Of a stretch of 64,000 nt of DNA, positions 58,553-64,000 are shown one piece after another; the stretch's first letter is position 1, and each line of letters opens with the position of its first letter. Position numbers and translations under genes: made by a program. This stretch comes from Longimicrobium sp. (GTDB taxonomy: Bacteria; Gemmatimonadota; Gemmatimonadetes; Longimicrobiales; Longimicrobiaceae). The notes beneath the pieces were generated by a model, which searched no databases, was not told the origin of the DNA, and was given only the letters and a program-made list of their open reading frames with translations. Location: assembly GCF_035474595.1 (NCBI RefSeq), contig NZ_DATIND010000107.1, positions 1-64,000 of the forward strand, written 5' to 3'.

Positions 58553-59998
58553 CAATACCGTTCAGTTAAGGATCAGCAGCACGGGCGCTTCTACCTTCCT
58601 GGACGGCTCAGTTCGCCTCCGGACTGGATACGGGCTCTGCTTGCGCTTCACCCCACGCTTGGCTGTCCGGTGCCGCCTTTCGCCGACGTCCACCTCCAGG
58701 ATCTCCCGCACCACGGCCGCGTGTGCCCTTCGCCATGCCCGAGGGGGGAAGGGCCGCGAATCGCGGCAGGGTCCGGCGGACCACGTTCACCGTGTGGGTG
58801 AAGGAGATCCGGTCCGGGTCCCGGCCGGCCGCCAGCGCCGCCTCGTGCATCAGCCCGCGCAGCGCGAAGTGGGCCAGGAGCAGACCATAGACCTCCTGCT
58901 TCAGCAGGTCCGGCGTCTGGCTGCGCAGCACCGTGCGCGCGCCGCGCAGGTGCGTCTTGAACTCGTCCAGCGCGGTCTCGAACTCCCACCGCTCATGATA
59001 CAGCGCCGCGAGCTCCGCCGCGGGGGCCGCCTGCCAGTCGAGGATCGTGGTGACCAGGCGGACCCGCTCCTCGCTGCCCAGCACCTCGTATTCGAGCACC
59101 CGCACCGGGATGCCTTCGCCCTGCGGCTTCCCCCGGTTCCACTTCGGGTAGAGGCGGCTCAGGTACGAGCCGTCGGGCAGCATCTCCTCGATCGGGAAGC
59201 GGATCTTCTCCCGCACCCGCCACACCAGCTGGGCGCCCGTCTTCACCGCCTGCTCCCAGAGCGCGTAGCCGGGGAAGTAGCGGTCGGCCAGGCAGAGCAT
59301 CCCGGGACGCAGGTGCGGCACCACCTCGCGCGCCAGCGTGATCTCGCCCTTCTCGTAGCTGTCCAGCGCTGCTCCGAAGAGCACGTGCGTTCCCACCTCC
59401 ACCAGCCCCACCCCGCGCAGGCGCGGGTACGCCGCCTCTCCGCCCGAGGGCGACTCCGGCCGTGCGAACGCGGCCCGGTTCGCCTCCGTGTCCGGCACTT
59501 CCAGCGTGAACCCGTCCAGCGCCACCACCCGCCAGTCCCGGTAGAAGGCGCCCCGGGTCTGCTCCGTCGCTACCGGTTTCACCACCCGCTCGTAGAGCTG
59601 CTTCATCGGCTCCATGCCCAGGCGGCTGCGCGCCTGCGAGATCGCGGCCTTGCCCGCCGTCCGGATCTCGCGCCGCCCGCCGAAGATCGCCTTCAGCCCC
59701 TCCTGCAGCACACGCAGCACCTCGCGCGTGTCCTGCGGGCGGAAGAGCCCCAGCGCGATCACGTAGTACATCAGCACGTGCGCCGGCAGCGCGCGCTCCC
59801 GCTGGCTCTCGCGTCCCGTCTCCTTCAGCACCTCGCGCACGACCTCCAGCGGGAACCGCGTCGTCAGCACCCCGATGTTCATCAGGTCTGTCAGGCGGTC
59901 GCCTTCCTGCCGTACTTTCTTCGAGCGTGCCATGGCGTCTCCTCGGCTCGGGGTCGGAGACAATATAGCACGCGTGGAGATCTAAGTGAACGGTATTG
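58553..59998 (-). mobile_element. IS4-family insertion sequence, 1446 bp
   Basis: Terminal inverted repeats CAATACCGTTCAGTTA (58553 onward) and the complement of TAAGTGAACGGTATTG (ending 59998), one mismatch over 16 bases. Flanked by a perfect 10-bp direct repeat CGCGAAGGCG (58543-58552 and 59999-60008). Left end continues AGGATCAG, like the ends of IS4 itself. The only large gene inside is the transposase. Confidence 0.9.
58608..59933 (-). CDS. IS4-family transposase with frameshifted C-terminus
   Basis: 441 aa from the ATG at 59933 (GAGGAG five bases upstream; an ATG at 59963 is less likely). The DDE triad is D140 (VALDG), D217 (LADRYF) and E319, inside the Y-(2)-R-(3)-E-(6)-K signature Y312, R315, E319, K326 of IS4. 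Near 58751 (+ strand GGG) an extra base shifts the frame: the last 55 residues become GTRGRGAGDPGGG-type sequence, while the other frame encodes AFPPRAWRRAHAAVVREI and a basic tail that would end at 58562, inside the terminal repeat. The copy is thus probably disabled or affected by a sequence error. Confidence 0.88.
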   Translation of the reverse strand: MARSKKVRQEGDRLTDLMNIGVLTTRFPLEVVREVLKETGRESQRERALPAHVLMYYVIALGLFRPQDTREVLRVLQEGLKAIFGGRREIRTAGKAAISQARSRLGMEPMKQLYERVVKPVATEQTRGAFYRDWRVVALDGFTLEVPDTEANRAAFARPESPSGGEAAYPRLRGVGLVEVGTHVLFGAALDSYEKGEITLAREVVPHLRPGMLCLADRYFPGYALWEQAVKTGAQLVWRVREKIRFPIEEMLPDGSYLSRLYPKWNRGKPQGEGIPVRVLEYEVLGSEERVRLVTTILDWQAAPAAELAALYHERWEFETALDEFKTHLRGARTVLRSQTPDLLKQEVYGLLLAHFALRGLMHEAALAAGRDPDRISFTHTVNVVRRTLPRFAALPPSGMAKGTRGRGAGDPGGGRRRKAAPDSQAWGEAQAEPVSSPEAN

Positions 59999-60111
59999 CG
60001 CGAAGGCGGACTTTGTGCAGTTGTTGCCGCGAATTTATTCGCCCGGTATGGTGAGGGCGAGCCGATGCCTCGGCAGATGGATGATGAAGCAGGCGTGATG
60101 GAGCAACCGTG

Positions 60112-60426
60112 ATGGACGCGGCCGATCTTTCGCTGCGGGACCGGATCTTCGCGCGCGACGAGTACCGGTGCGTGTACTGCGCGGGCCTGTATCCGCCGGA
60201 GCAGCTGTCGCTGGACCACGTGCAGCCCCGCATGCGCGGCGGCGACAACTCCGAGGGGAACCTCGTCACCGCCTGCAAGGCGTGCAACACGCGCAAGGGC
60301 TCGCTCGCCGCGTGGGCGTGGCTCGCCGACCTCCCCCCCGAGCGCGCCAACTTCCTCCGCTTCGCCACCGCCGTCTGGCCACGCCACCGCCGCGCCGTCG
60401 AGGAGGCGGCCCGGCGGAAGGGGTGA
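60112..60426 (+). CDS. HNH endonuclease
   Basis: 104 aa from ATG 60112 (a GTG at 60109 is the alternative). A compact HNH zinc fold: RDEYRCVYCAGL, LSLDHVQPRMRGGDNSEGNL and TACKACNTRKGS, with the CxxC pairs and the catalytic DH, N and the final N/H-type position. Stand-alone HNH proteins of this size act as nicking or homing nucleases, or as restriction-like enzymes; no partner genes are visible. It starts 69 bases after the R1/IS complex, a place where such genes often land, but I see no target motif. Confidence 0.85.
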   Translation: MDAADLSLRDRIFARDEYRCVYCAGLYPPEQLSLDHVQPRMRGGDNSEGNLVTACKACNTRKGSLAAWAWLADLPPERANFLRFATAVWPRHRRAVEEAARRKG

Positions 60427-60741
60427 TCGTTCCGCATCGCCCATCCCATCTTCTTCCCCTGATCGCGGGTGCCGCACGGCGCCCGATCCTCCCCGGCTGG
60501 GTTCCGACATCTGTTTCGCAACGCCGAACGTTGTCGGAGGAAAACTGCAGTTTGCCTCGAATCTCCCTAAATCATTGAGGATGATGCGTGTATCCCGACG
60601 GAAACGTTTGGGAACGATGCGTGCATGGCGCGGTGAGCGAGCGCTCATGGCCGCCGATATGCATACCTCCGCACCGGGCCGGGGGATCGGCAGGCCGCAT
60701 CCGCGGCGGGCCGAATCCGCCACGGCGTGCATGGGGCAGGG
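60427..60741. other. Gap before the 169-aa gene
   Basis: 315 bases without a gene. Bases 60505-60625 are less GC-rich and may carry the promoter. No repeat of the R1-R3 families is seen. Confidence 0.4.
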
Positions 60742-61251
60742 ATGCAGGGAGAAGACGCAGTGCCGCGAAGCAGGATCCACCAGATGGAGCGCGTGCTGGC
60801 GTTCGCCACGCGCTTTCTGGACGAAGTCCGCGAAGACATCGCCCGCGCCCGAATGGACGACTCGGACACGCCCCCGAGGATCCGCAGCGTCCACGAGCGG
60901 CCGGGGCACGCCACCCCGGAGTTCCGCACCCTCACCATCCCCATCCCCGACGGCTTCGGGGGCATGTCGCCCGAGGTGCTCTCGGGGGCGATCGCCAGGT
61001 TCGCCGCCAGCAAGAAGCCGGACTGCCTGCTCCTGGCCTTCGACGCCGAGAACGGGGACGGCCCGGTGCTGATCGCCGAGGCGCGCTGCCGCTACGGGAC
61101 GCGGCTGTTCTGGATGCAGCCGTACACGGTGGGCGGGTCGCACGGCGTGGAGTGGGGCGAGCCGGTGGGCGGCGGCTGGAACGACCCCGGCGAGGAGGAG
61201 ATGATCCTCGACGGCGCGTTCTCGGGGGTGAAGGTGGCGGCGACCGTCTGA
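60742..61251 (+). CDS. Hypothetical protein (169 aa)
   Basis: Not recognised. The start is uncertain: ATG 60742, GTG 60727 or GTG 60760 (the last has GGGAG nine bases upstream). The C-terminal 110 residues form a mixed alpha/beta domain (TLTIPIPDGFGGMSPEVLSG, CLLLAFDAENGDGPVLIAEA, GTRLFWMQPY), acidic at the end. No signal peptide or enzyme motif. A short bidirectional terminator separates it from hisIE on the other strand. Confidence 0.6.
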   Translation: MQGEDAVPRSRIHQMERVLAFATRFLDEVREDIARARMDDSDTPPRIRSVHERPGHATPEFRTLTIPIPDGFGGMSPEVLSGAIARFAASKKPDCLLLAFDAENGDGPVLIAEARCRYGTRLFWMQPYTVGGSHGVEWGEPVGGGWNDPGEEEMILDGAFSGVKVAATV

Positions 61252-61255
61252 ACGA

Positions 61256-61315
61256 AGTACAAAAGTACGGAGTACTGAAGTACGAAACGACCCTCGTCCG
61301 GTCTTGGCGAGGGTC
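61256..61315. terminator. Heptamers and bidirectional terminator
   Basis: AGTACAAAAGTACGGAGTAC heptamers (61256-61285) are followed by GACCCTCG (61289-61296) pairing with CGAGGGTC (61308-61315), between convergent genes. Confidence 0.65.
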
Positions 61316-61345
61316 ATCCGTATTTTCGCGGGACCGACGACCCCA

Positions 61346-61378
61346 GATCTCACGCCGCGTGAGATTCAGGGATGCCGG
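61346..61378. repeat. R3 repeat, short copy 4
   Basis: AGATCTCACGCCGCGTGAGA-TTCAGGGATGC, a collapsed form of R3 keeping the CTCACGC/GCGTGAG palindrome and the GATGC end. Confidence 0.45.
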
Positions 61379-61381
61379 GGC

Positions 61382-62065
61382 TCAGCCGACTTCGGAAGAT
61401 CTGCGCGATGCCGGGTCGGCCGATCCCTCGCGCGGCTGCTGGCCGAAGCGGCGGTCGAACTCGGACCACAGGTCGTCGAGGGGGAGGCCCTTCGCGCGCC
61501 AGAGCACCAGGAGATGGTAGAGCAGGTCGGCGGACTCGCTGCGCAGCTGCTCGGTGCCGTCGTTCTTGGCGGCGATGATGGTTTCGGTGGCCTCTTCGCC
61601 CACTTTCTTCAGGATCTTGTCGATCCCCTGCGCGAACAGGTAAGTGGTGTACGATCCCTCCGGCCGCTCCACGTCCCGCGCGGCCACGATCTCCTCGACG
61701 CGGGCGAGCACCGGGCGCGAATCATCCCCCTGCCGCAGCTCCTCTCCGTCCACCGCGCGGAAGAAGCAGCTGCGCTCGCCGGTGTGGCAGGCGGGGCCCG
61801 TCTGCCGGACGCGGTAGAGCACGGCGTCGGCGTCGCAGTCCACGCGCACCTCGTCCACCTCCTGGGCGTTTCCGCTCGTCTCGCCCTTCTTCCACAGCTC
61901 GCCGCGCGACCGGCTCCAGTAGTGCGCGCGGCCGGTCTCGCGCGTCAGCCGCAGCGCCTCGGCGTTGGCCCAGGCGAGCATCAGCACCTCGCCGGTGCGC
62001 GCGTCCTGCGCCACCACGGGCACCAGGCCGCGGTCGTCGAAGCGGATGGAGTCGAGCCAGGACAT
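61382..62065 (-). CDS. hisI: Bifunctional phosphoribosyl-AMP cyclohydrolase / phosphoribosyl-ATP pyrophosphatase HisIE
   Basis: 227 aa. HisI half (1-115): [39 protein letters not shown], and the zinc/magnesium motifs [14 protein letters not shown] and [13 protein letters not shown]. HisE half (about 125-215): [20 protein letters not shown] and [14 protein letters not shown]. It catalyses steps 2 and 3 of histidine synthesis. It stands apart from the other his genes except hisZ, whose start is at 63633 on the other strand. The last 25 residues are a poorly conserved tail. Confidence 0.96.
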   Translation of the reverse strand: MSWLDSIRFDDRGLVPVVAQDARTGEVLMLAWANAEALRLTRETGRAHYWSRSRGELWKKGETSGNAQEVDEVRVDCDADAVLYRVRQTGPACHTGERSCFFRAVDGEELRQGDDSRPVLARVEEIVAARDVERPEGSYTTYLFAQGIDKILKKVGEEATETIIAAKNDGTEQLRSESADLLYHLLVLWRAKGLPLDDLWSEFDRRFGQQPREGSADPASRRSSEVG

Positions 62066-62077
62066 CAGGAACCGGGT

Positions 62078-62112
62078 GCGAAAGTACGAAGGTGCGAGAC
62101 TGCGAAAGTGTT
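62078..62112. repeat. Short heptamer array upstream of hisIE
   Basis: Units such as GTGCGAAAGTACGAAGGTGC and GAAAGTG, a degraded AGTNCNN array just before the hisIE start. Confidence 0.5.
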
Positions 62113-62217
62113 GGGGGATGCGGCTCCGGGGCCGATCCCCTACCTTCGGCGCGGAACGTACCGGCGGGCGCGGCGGGGGGCAACCGGCCGCGCGATCTCC
62201 ATCTCCCGATTCGCTGG

Positions 62218-63015
62218 ATGACGATGCTTCCTCATGCGCTGGAGCGGGTCGCGGGGTGGGCCGAGGCGTGGCGCCGCACCGGCAGGCTGGTGCTGCTGCT
62301 GGACTTCGACGGCACGCTGGCGCCGATCGTGGACCGCCCCGAGCTGGCGGCGATGCCGGACTTCACGCGCCGCGCGCTGGAGCGGCTGATGGCCATGCCG
62401 GGCGTGGAGGTGGCCGTGGTCAGCGGGCGCGGGGAGGCGGACGTGCGCGAGCGTGCGGCCATCCCCGGCATCGCCTACGCGGGAAACCACGGCATGGAGA
62501 TCCACGGCCCGGGGATCGACCGCATCCACCCCGAAGCGGCCGCCGCTCGCCCGGTTCTGGAGCGCGCCGCCCGCGAGCTGCGCGACGCCATCGCCGGCAT
62601 CCCCGGCGCATTCGTGGAGGACAAGGAGCTGACGCTGTCGGTGCACTTCCGCCTGGCCCCGCGCGAGCGGCTGGGGGAGCTGCACGAGATCATCCGCCGC
62701 GTGGTGGACCCCCTCCCCGGCGTGCACCTGACGGAAGGAAAGCAGGTGATCGAGGTGCGGCCGAACGTGGATTGGAACAAGGGAAAGGCTGTGCTTTTCC
62801 TGCTGGAGCAGATGCACCCCCCCGCCGGCGCGCCCGTCCTCTACTTCGGCGACGACCGCACCGACGAGGATGCCTTCCGCGCCTTGCGAGACGCCGATGC
62901 CGGCGAGGGCGTCCTCATCGCCGAGCAGGTGCCGGAAGAGAGCGCCGCGTCGTCGTATCTCCACGCGCCAGCGGAGGTTGGGGAGGTGTTCGCGCGGCTG
63001 GCGGAGGCGGGATGA
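62218..63015 (+). CDS. otsB: Trehalose-6-phosphate phosphatase
   Basis: 265 aa from ATG 62218. HAD-family motifs: [13 protein letters not shown] (nucleophile Asp), VVSGR, the Lys region [15 protein letters not shown], and [12 protein letters not shown]. The cap domain lies between. It removes phosphate from trehalose 6-phosphate made by OtsA, which is not in the window. Trehalose would serve against osmotic or drying stress. The gene is followed by R1 copy D. No clear ribosome-binding site; a second ATG two codons on is possible. Confidence 0.93.
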   Translation: MTMLPHALERVAGWAEAWRRTGRLVLLLDFDGTLAPIVDRPELAAMPDFTRRALERLMAMPGVEVAVVSGRGEADVRERAAIPGIAYAGNHGMEIHGPGIDRIHPEAAAARPVLERAARELRDAIAGIPGAFVEDKELTLSVHFRLAPRERLGELHEIIRRVVDPLPGVHLTEGKQVIEVRPNVDWNKGKAVLFLLEQMHPPAGAPVLYFGDDRTDEDAFRALRDADAGEGVLIAEQVPEESAASSYLHAPAEVGEVFARLAEAG

Positions 63016-63025
63016 TCCCCGGCAA

Positions 63026-63223
63026 CCCCCAATGGAATTGGGGGGCTACAAAAGCACAAAGTCCCTGCGGGACTGCTGGGCAGCATTGGTGTGCGGGGGA
63101 TGGCTTGGCTCGGGCCTTGGTGTTCTTGCGATCTGGATGCAGAGATGCTTCCCCCTAGCGGGGATGCCCGCCAGCAGTCGCGCAGCGACTTTGTGCGGTT
63201 GTAGCCCCCCAATTCATTGGGGG
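63026..63223. repeat. R1-related element, copy D (198 bp)
   Basis: Ends are CCCCCAATGGAATTGGGGG and CCCCCCAATTCATTGGGGG. Inside each end lies the R1 core GCACAAAGTC-CCTGC-GGGACTGC, with GCATTGGTGTG also as in copy C. Overall an inverted-repeat element of the same size as C but with different terminal palindrome bases. Confidence 0.75.
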
Positions 63224-63262
63224 TAAGCGAGGTGGCATGCACCGGACGGGGGATAAACACAC

Positions 63263-63290
63263 CGCGGGGGCCCCGGTTGGGGCCCCCGCG
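63263..63290. terminator. Terminator hairpin of the small membrane protein gene
   Basis: CGCGGGGGCCCC (63263-63274) pairs perfectly with GGGGCCCCCGCG (63279-63290), downstream of the minus-strand gene at 63319-63480. Confidence 0.6.
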
Positions 63291-63318
63291 AGTGTCTGCT
63301 GATCGGTCCGGCCCGTGC

Positions 63319-63480
63319 TTACGCGACGGGGCGGCGGCCGGCGATGATGCGCCAGGCGATCACGATCACGGCGATGATCAGCAGGATCCAGGCAACGCTC
63401 TTCAGCGCCGCGATCACGCCGCCGACGCCAAGCAGGCCGAGCAGCAGCAGCACGATGGCGATGATCAGGATGATGTCCAC
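63319..63480 (-). CDS. Tiny membrane protein (DUF1328-like, 53 aa)
   Basis: GTG start at 63480, with GGGGAGGCACTT upstream. The 53 residues are almost wholly hydrophobic: two helices (about 2-23: IILIIAIVLLLLGLLGVGGV, and 30-46: AWILLIIAVIVIAWRI) split by a short AALKS turn, ending in a basic RRPVA. This matches the size and layout of small DUF1328/YtjA-like proteins, often linked to envelope stress. The gene converges with nothing and ends in a hairpin. The family name is an impression; the reading frame and start are solid. Confidence 0.7.
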   Translation of the reverse strand: MDIILIIAIVLLLLGLLGVGGVIAALKSVAWILLIIAVIVIAWRIIAGRRPVA

Positions 63481-63632
63481 AAGTGCCTCCCCTCAAGGGT
63501 GAATTCGGGTACTGCACCTTCTCGCCGGGGGATAAAGCAAGCGTTGTGCCGAAACCGTAAATTCGGTGCCGATCCGGATTTGCGCCGAACCCGCGTTGCC
63601 CCCTCCGCGGGGCGCCGATATCTTCCGCCGCC

Positions 63633-64000
63633 ATGCCGACTTCCCTTCTCGCCCAGGTGCCGCCGGGCTCGCTGGATCTGCTCGCCGGCGACGTGCGCCG
63701 CCGCCGCCACGTGCAGCGCGAGTGGTTCGCGCTGGCCGAGGCACACGGCTACCAGGAGGTCATCCCCCCGACCTTCGAGTACGAGGAGGTGTTCACCCGC
63801 AGCGCCGGCCCCGAGCTGGCGTCGCGGCTGATCCGCTTCGTGGACCGCGACGGGCGCCTGGTGGCACTCCGCGCGGACTTCACCTCGGCGATCGCCCGCG
63901 TGGTCGCCACGCGGCTGGCGGACGCGCCGCTCCCGCTGCGGCTGGCGTATGCGGGGAAGGTGTACCGCCAGGAGCCCGAGGCCGTCGGACGGCGGCGCGA
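63633..64000 (+). CDS. hisZ: ATP phosphoribosyltransferase regulatory subunit HisZ, 3' truncated by the window
   Basis: The first 122 residues are visible. They begin like a class II synthetase: LAQVPPGSLDLLAGDVRRRR, GYQEVIPPTFEYEEVFTR, RFVDRDGRLVALRADFTSAI and ARVVATRL, then LRLAYAGKVYRQEPE. This is the histidyl-tRNA synthetase-like subunit that activates short-form HisG at the first step of histidine synthesis. HisRS itself is the alternative, but VDRDGRLVALRADFT is more typical of HisZ. hisIE lies 1.6 kb upstream on the other strand. The gene continues past the window. Confidence 0.82.
   Translation, partial: MPTSLLAQVPPGSLDLLAGDVRRRRHVQREWFALAEAHGYQEVIPPTFEYEEVFTRSAGPELASRLIRFVDRDGRLVALRADFTSAIARVVATRLADAPLPLRLAYAGKVYRQEPEAVGRRR

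Larger units (their letters stand above)
58400..60043. repeat. R1 element, copy C, split by an insertion sequence
   Basis: Left part 58400-58552 begins GCGAATGAATTCGCGGCAAC-AACTGCACAAAGTC; right part 59999-60043 ends GACTTTGTGCAGTTGTTGCC-GCGAATTTATTCGCC, the inverted copy. Removing the insertion and one target copy gives an element of about 188 bp. Confidence 0.8.

Noticed and set aside
58562-58760. Programmed ribosomal frameshift in the transposase
   Set aside because: IS4-family transposases are normally made from one frame and no slippery heptamer with a downstream structure is evident; a simple insertion explains it.

Overview
The window is very GC-rich bacterial chromosome with dense genes on both strands and no rRNA, tRNA or CRISPR array that I could see. 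Gene content (ftsEX-EnvC, SurA plus a parvulin lipoprotein, LytM and lytic transglycosylase proteins, many signal-peptide and lipobox proteins) points to a diderm. The mix of housekeeping genes, intergenic repeat families and large Ig-like/beta-helix surface proteins resembles Gemmatimonadota, Longimicrobium-like. That placement is an inference from style, not from a marker gene.

Layout. 1-5.3 kb: end of a bacterial eRF1-like gene, an unknown protein, a lytic transglycosylase, moaC, a small unknown gene behind a promoter-leader-terminator unit, and holB. 5.6-8.6 kb (minus): ftsE-ftsX-EnvC-like, the divisome module that controls septal peptidoglycan hydrolysis. 9-16.9 kb (minus): mfd, a parvulin lipoprotein, SurA-like chaperone, S4 protein and pdxA, the last three overlapping or nearly so. 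17-24.6 kb: orphan Phd-type antitoxin, two small unknowns, a DUF4384-like secreted protein, an M28 peptidase and recQ with two HRDC domains. 25.1-31 kb: two full-length vanadium-haloperoxidase-like paralogues, each with an N-terminal beta-sandwich and a long GC-rich leader, plus a third copy wrecked by an internal deletion. 31.2-37.6 kb: small secreted protein, acyl-CoA dehydrogenase, RNase E/G, rplU-rpmA, aminotransferase.

38.2-50.4 kb is the most unusual part: a cohesin-like lipoprotein followed at once by a 1552-residue secreted protein that begins with a dockerin and continues with Ig-like domains and a beta-helix; then three tandem tail-collar proteins, a GNAT acetyltransferase, a second Ig/beta-helix protein (a lipoprotein) and a DUF6916-like protein. 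I read it as a cell-surface or adhesion island.

50.6-58.2 kb: PAS histidine kinase, enoyl-CoA hydratase and 3-hydroxyacyl-CoA dehydrogenase, SRPBCC protein, M42 aminopeptidase, Nudix hydrolase and threonine ammonia-lyase. 58.4-60.0 kb: an IS4-family element inserted, with a 10-bp target duplication, into a palindromic intergenic element. 60.1-64 kb: HNH endonuclease, unknown protein, hisIE, otsB, a tiny membrane protein and the start of hisZ.

Intergenic DNA is rich in repeats: R1 (roughly 190-bp elements with inverted ends), R2 (a 61-bp unit in three copies), R3 (inverted repeats built on CGCGGAGAC) and tandem heptamers of the form AGTNCNN at eight sites. Gene starts were chosen by ribosome-binding sites, signal peptides and family lengths. 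All functional calls come from reading motifs; no database search was run.
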